Assembly (NCBI GenBank): GCA_011772595.1
Contig: WVZH01000046.1
Span: 134,833 to 141,578 of the forward strand
DNA from: Anaerolineales bacterium
GTDB taxonomy: Bacteria > Chloroflexota > Anaerolineae > Anaerolineales > E44-bin32
Reading direction: 5' to 3'
DNA: 6,746 bases
The notes under the pieces are model-generated. The model searched no databases. It saw only the letters and a list, made by a program, of their open reading frames with translations, and had not been told where the DNA came from. Of the stretch, positions 1-5,698 are shown one piece after another; within the stretch, counting starts at the first letter, position 1; every line of letters starts with the position of its first letter. The translations under genes were made by a program, and so were the position numbers.

Positions 1-410
1 ACGCGTCCGATGCCCCAGCGTTCGTCGAGTTGACCGCCTGGAACGTATCGAGAACCGAAGACCGCATCGGCGTCTTCGAGTGCTTCCATGAATTTTGGCA
101 GGTAAGAGGGCGAGTGTGAGAAGTCGGCGTCCATTTGCGCGATGGCTTCAGCATCTGCTGAGAGAGCGGCTTTGAATCCTGTGATGTAGGCTGAACCTAA
201 ACCGAATTTCCCTTCCCGGTGGACAACAGATAATCGCCCTGGGTGGCGTACGGCCAGATCTTCAGCGACCTCGCCGGTACCGTCGGGGGAGGCATCATCT
301 ACGACGAGGATGCGTAGATCGTCAATGGGCAGGGCCCATAGTTCTGCTGCGAGTGCAGGGAGATTTTCTGCTTCGTTATAGGTTGGGATTACCACCGTAA
401 TTTGACGCAT
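1..410 (-). CDS. Polyprenol-phosphate mannosyltransferase-like GT2 (partial, 3' end outside window)
   Basis: Family 2 glycosyltransferase of the DPM1/polyprenol monophosphomannose synthase type. Such enzymes move a sugar from a nucleotide donor (usually GDP-mannose) to a lipid-phosphate carrier at the inner face of the membrane. The 136 visible residues hold the GT-A hallmarks: PTYNEAEN at 9-16, [10 protein letters not shown] at 36-45, the metal-binding DAD at 94-96, and GSRYVPGG at 119-126, which is typical of the DPM1 branch. The frame starts at ATG 408-410 and is open to the left edge, so the C-terminus is missing and I cannot say whether a membrane domain such as GtrA follows. It begins 12 nt after the stop of the preceding small gene on the same strand, with only a weak purine-rich stretch upstream, so it is probably the last visible gene of the roadblock operon. 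The enzyme class is secure; donor and acceptor are family inference. Confidence 0.9.
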   Translation of the reverse strand, partial: MRQITVVIPTYNEAENLPALAAELWALPIDDLRILVVDDASPDGTGEVAEDLAVRHPGRLSVVHREGKFGLGSAYITGFKAALSADAEAIAQMDADFSHSPSYLPKFMEALEDADAVFGSRYVPGGQLDERWGIGR

Positions 411-422
411 TGGGATTCTTCT

Positions 423-635
423 TCAGCTTAGATCGCGGAACAAGGATCCGTCTCGTTCCTGATCGTGCAATTGTGAGATGATGTGCATCAGAGTAAGGAG
501 GATGGTTCTATTTGGAGAGGGGAGTGTTTTAGGTCCCGGATCGGTCCTTATCCATGCTTCAAGGCCAGACAGATCGACCATCACAATTACATCAGTCTTT
601 GCTTCATGTTTTTCGAGCGCTCTGACAAAGATCAT
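423..635 (-). CDS. Small conserved-looking protein of unknown function, start unclear
   Basis: I do not recognise this family. From ATG 633-635 it gives 70 residues, acidic and soluble-looking, with no signal peptide or membrane segment. Motifs visible include VIVMVDLSGLEAWI and a C-terminal LFRDLS. It sits between the roadblock gene and the glycosyltransferase on the same strand, 12 nt before the latter, so it looks like a true operon member. The start is doubtful. The same frame is open further upstream to 683 and would add GWFRKQEPLFNPTQGR, but has no ATG, GTG or TTG there; a TGA at 684-686 closes it. A strong ribosome-binding sequence GGAGG (689-693) lies just upstream and would fit a start near 681-687 in another frame. 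Either a one-base indel has broken the natural start, or translation begins at 635 without a clear ribosome site. Confidence 0.6.
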   Translation of the reverse strand: MIFVRALEKHEAKTDVIVMVDLSGLEAWIRTDPGPKTLPSPNRTILLTLMHIISQLHDQERDGSLFRDLS

Positions 636-678
636 CCGGCCTTGGGTGGGGTTGAAAAGTGGTTCTTGTTTACGAAAC

Positions 679-693
679 CAACCTCACACCTCC
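679..693 (-). promoter_or_regulatory. Strong ribosome-binding site without a usable in-frame start
   Basis: On the minus strand GGAGG (693 to 689) follows the roadblock stop by 7 nt. Seven bases later comes TTG (681-679), but that frame stops at TAA after three codons. A GTG at 687-685 is in the same short frame. Removing one T from the TT at 681-680 would give GTG AGG TGG TTT CGT and join the reading frame of the 70-residue protein. This is why I suspect the true N-terminus of that gene lies here. Confidence 0.45.
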
Positions 694-700
694 GATCGAC

Positions 701-1072
701 CTACAACAAATTCGTTAAATCTGCTACAGCGCGTCGCATGTCAAGGAATAACAAACCCAGTTTCGCCTCATCGCGAGCAAGTACCGTTAGGACCGCCTCT
801 TCCCCGACCGACATCAACACAACAAAGCCATTCTTTCCTCGGATATAGACTTGATCGAGACTGCCGCGGCCCAGCTCGCCGGCGATACGCTCACCGAGCG
901 AAAGCATCGCCGCAGACATCGCGGAGACCCTATCTTCTTCGACATTGCTTGGAAGAGCAGAGGCAATCGTCAATCCGTCTACACTCACCACGGCTGATGC
1001 CTCAACGTCTGGGGAGGAGGCTTGTAAATCTCGCAGACGGTCAACCATGAGTTCGGTGCGAGTTTTGGTCAA
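701..1072 (-). CDS. Roadblock/LC7 domain protein
   Basis: A 123-residue cytoplasmic protein that is essentially one roadblock/LC7 domain. Bacterial members of this family, such as MglB, bind small Ras-like GTPases of the MglA type and act as activators or dimerising regulators; no such GTPase is visible here. Recognisable stretches are SSPDVEASAVVSVDGLTIAS, EEDRVSAMSAAMLSLGERIA, GEEAVLTVLARDEAKLGLLF and a closing DMRRAVADL, all as in the roadblock alpha/beta fold. I chose the TTG at 1070-1072, giving MTKTRTEL, because AGGAGA (1079-1084) lies 6-7 nt upstream; the frame is open to another TTG at 1093, but that codon has no ribosome site and lies within the leader. A strong promoter lies about 55 nt upstream. 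It is the first gene of a minus-strand group with the small unknown protein and the glycosyltransferase. Family is secure; partner and process unknown. Confidence 0.9.
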   Translation of the reverse strand: MTKTRTELMVDRLRDLQASSPDVEASAVVSVDGLTIASALPSNVEEDRVSAMSAAMLSLGERIAGELGRGSLDQVYIRGKNGFVVLMSVGEEAVLTVLARDEAKLGLLFLDMRRAVADLTNLL

Positions 1073-1128
1073 GGTTGATCTCCTATCGACCAAGCTCCTT
1101 CGTGTGGTCTTTTACGCAGAGCGGCGCT

Positions 1129-1157
1129 ACTGTAGCATAGCGAGATGGGTATGTCAA
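1129..1157 (-). promoter_or_regulatory. Sigma70-type promoter of the roadblock operon
   Basis: On the minus strand there is a perfect -35 box TTGACA (1157-1152), a 17 nt spacer, and a -10 box TACAGT (1134-1129) preceded by TG at 1137-1136, so it is also an extended -10. Transcription should start near 1122, leaving a leader of about 50 nt before the TTG start at 1072. The -35 box lies inside an inverted repeat at 1147-1165, which suggests repression. Confidence 0.75.
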
Positions 1158-1165
1158 GCATACCC
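1147..1165. repeat. Inverted repeat overlapping the -35 box (candidate operator)
   Basis: Perfect 7 bp arms GGGTATG (1147-1153) and CATACCC (1159-1165) are separated by TCAAG. The centre contains the TTGACA -35 box of the leftward promoter, so a dimeric regulator bound here would block RNA polymerase. The site also lies about 34-52 bp upstream of the rightward -10 box and could affect both directions. The regulator is unknown. Confidence 0.55.
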
Positions 1166-1195
1166 TCTTTCTCACATGCTCAGGCCTACTTATTT

Positions 1196-1204
1196 TGCTA
1201 TAAT
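1196..1204 (+). promoter_or_regulatory. Extended -10 promoter for the DedA gene
   Basis: TG (1196-1197), one base, then a consensus TATAAT (1199-1204) form an extended -10 element. No good -35 box is seen 16-18 bp upstream, as is common for extended -10 promoters. Transcription would begin near 1211, inside the palindrome at 1207-1224, leaving about 58 nt of leader before the ATG at 1269. Confidence 0.6.
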
Positions 1205-1206
1205 CC

Positions 1207-1224
1207 GTTGGTCTTAAGTCCAAC
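1207..1224. repeat. 18 bp near-perfect palindrome at the DedA transcription start (candidate operator)
   Basis: GTTGG-T-CTTAAG-T-CCAAC is self-complementary except for one T/T pair on each side of the centre. It begins 2 bp after the -10 hexamer and spans the expected start point, the classical place for a repressor. It could instead form a hairpin at the 5' end of the transcript. Its sequence is unrelated to the palindrome at 1147-1165, so two different regulators are possible. Confidence 0.45.
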
Positions 1225-1248
1225 CCGGTTAGTTGATGGAGGGAATTG

Positions 1249-1284
1249 ATGAGTTGCGGAGAGAGAATATGCCTATTTGGTTAG
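1249..1284 (+). other. Possible leader ORF overlapping the DedA start
   Basis: An ATG at 1249, 5 nt after a strong GGAGGG (1238-1243), encodes only MSCGERICLFG before TAG at 1282. It is in a different frame from the DedA gene and overlaps its chosen start (1269) and ribosome site. If translated, it could couple or restrain DedA synthesis. The same GGAGGG might instead serve an in-frame TTG at 1254. There is no other support for the peptide. Confidence 0.25.
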
Positions 1285-1934
1285 AACACCAGATTGTCAC
1301 CTTTTTAACCGACCTGTTTCAATCCATGGGCTGGGGAGGTGTTGTTGGTATCATGGCGCTAGAGAGTGCCAATATCCCCATCCCGAGCGAGGTGACCATG
1401 CCGCTATCCGGCTGGCTGCTCGTTCAAGCACACGGTGGAACTGCACTGGATGCATTTATGTTCGGCGGTTTGTGGGGGGGAATCGGTTGTACGTTGGGTT
1501 CCGTCATCTCATATGCGATGGGTGCTTGGGGGGGGCGTCCGCTACTCGATCGGTATGGTAAATACCTGATGATCAGCAGTCATGATCTCGAGGTCGCCGA
1601 TCGCTGGTTCGCGCGTTGGGGCGATTGGACGGCGTTTCTGTCGCGCTTGCTTCCGATTGTGAGGACTTTCATTTCTTTTCCTGCTGGAGTAGCGAAAACT
1701 CGTTTCCTTCCGTTCACCATCTACAGCTTCGTGGGATCATTTATCTGGTGCGGCGCATTGGCTTATGGTGGGTATGTATTTGGCTCACGCTGGGAGGAGT
1801 TACGTGCGATCATGCGACCGTTCGATATCCCCATCGCCATCGTACTGCTGGCAGGATTCGTTTACTATATCGTCCACCACATTCGCAGGGGCGCACGTAA
1901 GACTGCAGAAGAACCGCTCGTAGAATCCGAGTAA
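1269..1934 (+). CDS. DedA-family (SNARE-associated/VTT domain) membrane protein
   Basis: A 221-residue polytopic inner-membrane protein. DedA proteins are lipid transporters or scramblases; some members recycle undecaprenyl phosphate and others move phosphatidylethanolamine, and I cannot assign the substrate here. Family signs in order: LESANIPIPSE at 31-41 with acidic E32 and E41, GSVISYAMGAWGG at 77-89, and the re-entrant signature around R126-LLPIVR-132 running on to FPAG at 137-140. A hydrophobic helix near 186-203 precedes a basic tail with HHIRR. I start at ATG 1269-1271, with GGAG 7 nt upstream; the frame is open back to ATG 1236 and TTG 1233, but neither has a ribosome site. It is a single gene transcribed away from the roadblock operon and converging on prsW. 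The glycosyltransferase nearby, which probably uses a polyprenyl phosphate, makes a carrier-lipid role attractive but unproven. Confidence 0.92.
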   Translation: MPIWLEHQIVTFLTDLFQSMGWGGVVGIMALESANIPIPSEVTMPLSGWLLVQAHGGTALDAFMFGGLWGGIGCTLGSVISYAMGAWGGRPLLDRYGKYLMISSHDLEVADRWFARWGDWTAFLSRLLPIVRTFISFPAGVAKTRFLPFTIYSFVGSFIWCGALAYGGYVFGSRWEELRAIMRPFDIPIAIVLLAGFVYYIVHHIRRGARKTAEEPLVESE

Positions 1935-2042
1935 GTTCTTGCGTCTCATGCTTGGGACCAATTTGAAGTAACTCAATTCACGAAACAACAATCAAATCTC
2001 GCTGCGCTCTACTGAGTGGATCGACATGGTTCGCGATGCCCT

Positions 2043-2078
2043 CAACAAGATTTCAACCTCGCCGGTTGAATCTTGTTG
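2043..2078. terminator. Hairpin between convergent genes, probable bidirectional terminator
   Basis: Arms 2043-2058 and 2064-2078 pair over 15 bp with one bulged T and a 5 nt loop (TCGCC). It lies 21 nt past the prsW stop on the minus strand and 108 nt past the DedA stop on the plus strand. Neither side has a T-run, so it is not a classical intrinsic terminator; it may pause polymerase, protect 3' ends or depend on Rho. The rest of 1935-2099 shows nothing else. Confidence 0.5.
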
Positions 2079-2099
2079 ATGTTCGAGATTGAACCTGAT

Positions 2100-3353
2100 T
2101 CAGATTCCCTTGCCTGCTTGTCCAGAAACTTGGAGCCTATCAGTATCTGCAGTCACCGAAGAGAGGTCTTGTGCGTGCTTTAGTCTGCGGGGGATTTCGA
2201 AGAGTCCCAGAACGGCGATAGTGGTGAGAACAATCAGGATGATGATACCTATCGTGGATATCATGCTAGCCACGAATTCGGGCATGGTGAACTCACTGCT
2301 CTGACCTTGCAGCGTTGCAATCGCGACGGCGATGGCTGCCACGTTCCACAACCCATGCATCAGCACGGCTGTAAGGAAGCTTGCTAGGAATCGTTTCCAA
2401 CGACGACTCTTGAGGAATTGTCCGATACCCCAACAGGTCAGGCCAGCGGTGAAGGTGTGCATAGCAGTGGCTCCCGTGCGCGCGATCATGGTTTGCATCC
2501 ATTCCGGTCCGGGAGGGCTGAGGAAAAGCGCTTCGACGAGAGCGAATCCGGCACCGGCAAGAACTCCACTTAGGAATGCCTCGGCAGATGTCAGGCGCCG
2601 GCGGAAAAGCGGCCAGATGGTGAGGGTTTTGAGTAATTCCTCAAGCACCGGCACGAGTATGACGATGAAACCCAGGAAGAGCATCAGGATCAAGGGTTGC
2701 TCGAAAAACGTCAAAATGTTCTCCGAGAATGCCGGAGTTGACCAAACCTCTGGGTTGGTAGCTGCTTCGAGGAGGGCTTCTCCAGCAGGGGTACCCAACA
2801 TTCCGACGATGATGACGACGATACCCGTGATCATGAGAACCGTTTCAATGACCACGGCCATCATTGGGATGACCCACACTCCTATTAATAACTGCCCCCA
2901 GAATCGACGTTGGGACACCAGGGGACCATGGCGGTGAACAAGAACAACCGCTACCAGAACAGGGATGATTGCGGAAGCAATGTGTGCGAAGGGACCCAGG
3001 GGATCGGGTTGGAGATTTTGTCCGATTGTTAGGCCACCAACAAACAGTGCAATGGGTAAGAGGATAAATGCCCAGAGCAGATTAGGTGAGGAGGGGTTCT
3101 GAAATTGAATGCGCTGGCCGCGAAGGGCGCGGATGCTCACTAATGTGGAAGGAATCGCGCTCAGGCTCAATACAATAAGTGAGAGGGGTGTGAAGGGGTC
3201 GATAAGACCGTCCATCTCGACGCCCGCAACACTTGTGAATAATTGGAGGGAGAGAAAGATACAACTTCCACTCAAACCCAGTGATAGTGCGCCCATAGAC
3301 GCGAGAAGTAGGAAGACGTCGACAAGATCTCTGGAAGGCTTGTCCTCAATCAT
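2100..3353 (-). CDS. prsW: PrsW-type glutamic intramembrane protease
   Basis: A 417-residue protein with about eight or nine hydrophobic segments (roughly 13-40, 55-75, 92-112, 122-140, 155-187, 219-237, 258-278, 322-348, 360-385). The catalytic signature of the PrsW family (peptidase family M82, related to the CAAX-protease superfamily) is present: EELLK with E238, E239 and K242; F270 and E274 in FALVEALF; H299 in AMHTFTAG; and H333 in VLMHGLWN. In Bacillus PrsW makes the first cut in an anti-sigma factor; here the substrate is unknown and no anti-sigma gene is visible. It is longer than typical PrsW because of extra N-terminal helices and a soluble tail after 385. The ATG overlaps the selenoprotein stop as ATGA (3350-3353) with no strong ribosome site of its own, so translation is probably coupled. 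It is the last gene of its operon. Confidence 0.88.
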   Translation of the reverse strand: MIEDKPSRDLVDVFLLLASMGALSLGLSGSCIFLSLQLFTSVAGVEMDGLIDPFTPLSLIVLSLSAIPSTLVSIRALRGQRIQFQNPSSPNLLWAFILLPIALFVGGLTIGQNLQPDPLGPFAHIASAIIPVLVAVVLVHRHGPLVSQRRFWGQLLIGVWVIPMMAVVIETVLMITGIVVIIVGMLGTPAGEALLEAATNPEVWSTPAFSENILTFFEQPLILMLFLGFIVILVPVLEELLKTLTIWPLFRRRLTSAEAFLSGVLAGAGFALVEALFLSPPGPEWMQTMIARTGATAMHTFTAGLTCWGIGQFLKSRRWKRFLASFLTAVLMHGLWNVAAIAVAIATLQGQSSEFTMPEFVASMISTIGIIILIVLTTIAVLGLFEIPRRLKHAQDLSSVTADTDRLQVSGQAGKGI

Positions 3354-4666
3354 TGAACTTCTATCGTAACCGAAAGTATCTGCATTTCAGCCGGGGAAAG
3401 CAAATCTTCCAAGGGGTCACGTTCATCGAGTTGCTCCAATAGTTCTAGTCCTTCTACCACCTTACCGAATATCGTACGTGTGCCATTCCAATCGGGAAGT
3501 GGTTGCAGGTTGATGAAAAATTGACTGCCGTTGGTGCTGGAGCCATAACTCACGAGTCCAACCATGCCGGGTTCATCAAAACTCAAGGAGGGATCAATTT
3601 CATTCTCGAAATGATAACCCGGGTCGCCCAATCCTGTGCCGCTCGGATCGCCACTCTCCACAATGACGTCTCGTACGACTCGATGAAATGGAATACCATC
3701 AAACCAACCTTCTGTGGCAAGGAATACAAAATTGTTTACTGCCAAAGGGGCCGATGCAGGTAGCAGTTCGATGAGCATCTCTCCGTTTGATAGTTGAAGA
3801 CGGGCGAGGTACCGAGATTGTAAATCCAGATTGAAGCCCGGGTAGGTTTGATATTGGCGATTTGCTAGTAGTAAGAGGCGGGTCGAAGCCTCCAGGTTGA
3901 TGAGGGAAAGCGGTAGTCGATACCAGTCACCGTTAAGGTAGACAAAAGGTGTCCCCGGGATGCCTGCTGCCGCGGTCTGTTCGAAAGCTGTGCGCATGGT
4001 TTCCTGATAGCGCCGGGTCTCGAGATCCTGTGAAAACTTGGCCAGGTCGAGGTTCAGCTCTACTGCAGCGTCCTTCAACCAGATCATGAACTCTTCGGGA
4101 GTAAGATCGACCCAATCCGCATGTCGCTCAAAAAGGTGATCGTGCATCTGCCAAAAGGAACCTTGTGCGCCTGCAGCTTCAGCGGCTTCCGCAGCGAGAG
4201 AGGCCTTATCGTGAATGGTCAATAAAGGGAAGTGCCGCAGTATGATGCGGACATCCTCGGGATGCAGAGCCTCGAGTTGCGCCAACACGGGCGCAAACTG
4301 TGCGCAATAGGGTCACTGGAAGTCGGAGTAGACCACCAGGGTTACGGGCGCATCATGCGGGCCTTTGCTCCAGTCCGCATCGGAAATCGGTGCGAGGGGA
4401 TGAAGGGTAGGTGTGGGGATGTCGATGGGAGCGGGCGTCATGGAGGGGGCAATCGTTGAGGTCGGACCGAGTCGCACGGCGGTTCGTGATGGGGTGGGCG
4501 GGGCCAATGTGGGGGTGGATGATTCCTGTGAAGAGCAGCCGCTGACCAAAAGCATGAGAAGGATTACGAAGGCGCGCAGGTTGAGCAAGCCATACGCCCA
4601 TTGACATCGGTGTTCCGTTTCTGATTCCGTAACCTGGCCTTCGAGTAGATTGCTGATCGTCGTCAC
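3350..4666 (-). CDS. Selenocysteine DsbA-like/cyclophilin fusion lipoprotein (in-frame TGA = Sec)
   Basis: One 438-residue reading frame interrupted only by TGA at 4313-4315 (residue 118). N-terminus: hydrophobic helix 28-43 ending in lipobox V41-S-G-C44, so a secreted lipid-anchored protein. Residues 45-93: Thr/Pro/Ser linker. Residues 105 to about 270: DsbA-like thioredoxin fold with VTLVVYSDFQ, then U118-P-Y-C121, then AQFAPVL, and a GIPGTP cis-proline loop (P240). Residues 288 to about 425: cyclophilin domain with FHR (327-329), TNGSQFFI (Q382, F383) and W393; the CypA His126 position is Arg. Predicted role: thiol-disulfide exchange plus proline isomerisation on extracytoplasmic proteins. 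The GTG start is 5 nt after GGAGGG and overlaps the dehydrogenase stop (GTGA). The 27-residue region before the signal helix is unusually long; a TTG at residue 27 is the alternative start. A SECIS-like hairpin and a nearby selC support Sec over a nonsense mutation. Gene callers would split or truncate it. Confidence 0.87.
4275..4299 (-). promoter_or_regulatory. Bacterial SECIS element
   Basis: Starting 16 nt after the TGA, the mRNA can form TTGCGCC (4296-4290), loop CGTGTT (4289-4284), GGCGCAA (4283-4277): a perfect 7 bp GC-rich stem with a 6 nt loop. Two further pairs (AG with CT, 4299-4298 and 4276-4275) can form below a single bulged U at 4297. The loop has G as its second base and begins 23 nt after the UGA, within the known limits for bacterial SECIS hairpins bound by SelB. 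The hairpin is coding sequence for QFAPVLAQL, which stays typical of the DsbA family. Confidence 0.75.
4313..4315 (-). other. Selenocysteine codon (UGA)
   Basis: Reading TAC TCC GAC TTC CAG TGA CCC TAT TGC GCA gives YSDFQ-U-PYCA, where the family has YSDFQCPYCA. The TGA thus replaces the N-terminal, solvent-exposed nucleophilic cysteine of the CxxC pair. TGA also ends three other genes in this window (at 423, 2100 and 4663) and tryptophan is encoded by TGG throughout, so general TGA reassignment is unlikely. Confidence 0.85.
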
Positions 4667-5397
4667 TTCTGCCCTCCGTTTATTTCAACCATGTGTCCGT
4701 ACCATTCGAGTGGGATGACATGCCCGGTAATGTAACGAGATTCATCGCAGGCTAAGAAAATGCAGGCGCCGGCATGATCTTCAGCTTTCAACATTCGGGT
4801 CTTGTCCTCTTGGATCTGGCCCCTTAACGCGGTGTCCACCTTGCCGGGGGCGATTGCATTTACTCGGATGTTATCTTCTTTCCCTTCTTCAGCGCACGCC
4901 AAGGTGAAACCAATTTGCCCCCACTTGCTCGCACAATAGGCGGAGAGTAGTCTATATCCTGACAGCCCGGCAAGCGAAGAAATGTTGATGATCGATCCCC
5001 CGCCACCGTCTCGCATCGGTTGCCAAACATGTTTGGTACATAGGAAGGTGCCGATCAGATTGACAGCTAGCACGGATTCGAAGGATGGTCTTGGGGTGCC
5101 CCACACCGGCCGAATTAAACCGGTACCGGCGTTGTTCACCAGGATATCTACTCGATCAAAGGTCTCGAGCGTTTGAGCGACAAGGGATTTGACTTGTCTT
5201 TCCATTGTAACGTCACAGACGACAGGCAATGCCTTACGATCCAGGGATCGGATTTCATCGGCGACAGCCTTGATTTCTTGTTCCGTTCGAGCACTGACAA
5301 CGACGTGAGTACCCTCTGAAGCGAATCCTAAAGCCACCGCCCGCCCGATTCCCCGACCACTACCAGTGACAATGGCCACCTTATCCTTTAACCGCAT
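4663..5397 (-). CDS. Short-chain dehydrogenase/reductase (SDR, FabG-like)
   Basis: A 244-residue classical SDR, a cytoplasmic NAD(P)-dependent oxidoreductase. Visible motifs: cofactor loop TGSGRGIG at 11-18, R37 after the second strand (favouring NADP), CDV at 61-63, NNAG at 88-91, N113 in the active-site helix, catalytic S141 in INISS, and Y154-xxx-K158 in YCASK. The C-terminus keeps ITGHVIP but then has an unusual aromatic stretch EWYGHM before EINGGQK, where FabG enzymes usually go straight to a short VDGG end, so the substrate may differ from acyl-ACP. The ATG at 5395-5397 has GGAGAG about 5 nt upstream. It is the first gene of the operon; its last codons GGA GGG CAG form the ribosome site of the next gene and its stop overlaps that gene's GTG. 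The substrate cannot be told from sequence, and the link to the selenoprotein is by position only. Confidence 0.92.
   Translation of the reverse strand: MRLKDKVAIVTGSGRGIGRAVALGFASEGTHVVVSARTEQEIKAVADEIRSLDRKALPVVCDVTMERQVKSLVAQTLETFDRVDILVNNAGTGLIRPVWGTPRPSFESVLAVNLIGTFLCTKHVWQPMRDGGGGSIINISSLAGLSGYRLLSAYCASKWGQIGFTLACAEEGKEDNIRVNAIAPGKVDTALRGQIQEDKTRMLKAEDHAGACIFLACDESRYITGHVIPLEWYGHMVEINGGQK
4672..4677 (-). promoter_or_regulatory. Ribosome-binding site deciding the selenoprotein start
   Basis: GGAGGG on the minus strand, inside the last codons of the dehydrogenase, is 5 nt from the GTG at 4666-4664. It fixes the start at GTG despite the long N-terminal region this puts before the signal helix, and points to translational coupling through the GTGA overlap. 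Confidence 0.7.
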
Positions 5398-5424
5398 CGC
5401 GCTCTCCGCTGTGGAATTGGGTAG

Positions 5425-5433
5425 ATTGTAGCA
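5425..5433 (-). promoter_or_regulatory. Extended -10 promoter of the SDR-selenoprotein-prsW operon
   Basis: The minus strand reads TGC-TACAAT (5433 to 5425), an extended -10. No convincing -35 box is found at 16-18 bp. Transcription would start near 5418, about 20 nt before the ATG. An inverted repeat at 5465-5482 sits upstream, where an activator could compensate for the missing -35. Confidence 0.5.
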
Positions 5434-5464
5434 GGATTTATCGCTGGGGGTCTAAATTCGTTGC

Positions 5465-5482
5465 ATGACCTTTACAGGTCAT
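5465..5482. repeat. Perfect inverted repeat upstream of the SDR operon (candidate regulator site)
   Basis: ATGACCT-TTAC-AGGTCAT: 7 bp arms with a 4 bp spacer. It lies about 47-65 bp upstream of the expected start of the leftward operon, a normal activator position, and more than 170 bp upstream of the putative selC promoter. No regulator gene is adjacent. The rest of 5398-5698 contains the two promoters described and otherwise no gene or repeat I can support. Confidence 0.5.
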
Positions 5483-5657
5483 CAGATAGCCCTTTGGCGA
5501 ATCTTATGCAGCGAATGTCTGATGTGAAATTTGAGGCGACGTGATTGGGATTGCACGTTCGTGATTTGACCTACGGTCTATCCTGATGTAGGGCCGGTAC
5601 AATGTACTTGATATCATGGAGGCTATCGGCGATAAGGGACCAAATTTAGGACTTCCC

Positions 5658-5686
5658 TTGCATCCTCCCTATCGATGCGGTATGTT
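5658..5686 (+). promoter_or_regulatory. Putative selC promoter
   Basis: TTGCAT (5658-5663), an exact 17 nt spacer, then TATGTT (5681-5686). The expected start near 5693 lies a few bases before the mature tRNA 5' end at 5699, as is usual for tRNA genes. Boxes are imperfect (4 of 6 matches each), so moderate support. Confidence 0.45.
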
Positions 5687-5698
5687 AATAGATCAATC

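Noticed and set aside
684..689. A second Sec codon: GTG-TGA just before the 70-residue protein frame
   Set aside because: Sec as the second residue, with the GGAG touching the GTG and no clear SECIS hairpin downstream, is much less likely than a one-base indel.
478..1050. 190-codon plus-strand open frame
   Set aside because: It is antisense to the roadblock gene and the small unknown gene, with low-complexity, Arg/Ser/Pro-rich translation typical of a shadow frame.
2043..2078. Hairpin as an attachment site or mobile-element end
   Set aside because: No matching copy, no integrase or transposase nearby, and its place between convergent genes is explained by transcription termination.
2332..2937. 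201-codon plus-strand open frame
   Set aside because: Antisense to the PrsW gene, whose membrane segments and catalytic motifs are clear; the translation is Arg/Pro-rich with no recognisable domain.
4313..4315. TGA as a plain nonsense mutation making a pseudogene, or two separate genes
   Set aside because: The TGA replaces the exact active-site cysteine, both sides are intact and in frame, a SECIS-like hairpin follows, and selC is in the window. A separate downstream gene would start in the middle of a thioredoxin fold without its active site.
4313..4315. TGA reassigned to tryptophan or glycine (alternative genetic code)
   Set aside because: Three other genes here end in TGA at sensible places and tryptophan uses TGG. 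Trp or Gly at this site would also destroy the CxxC motif.
5566..5603. TTGACC and TACAAT as a plus-strand promoter
   Set aside because: The two boxes are 26 bp apart, too far for a sigma70 promoter, and are over 90 bp from the tRNA; the pair at 5658-5686 fits better.
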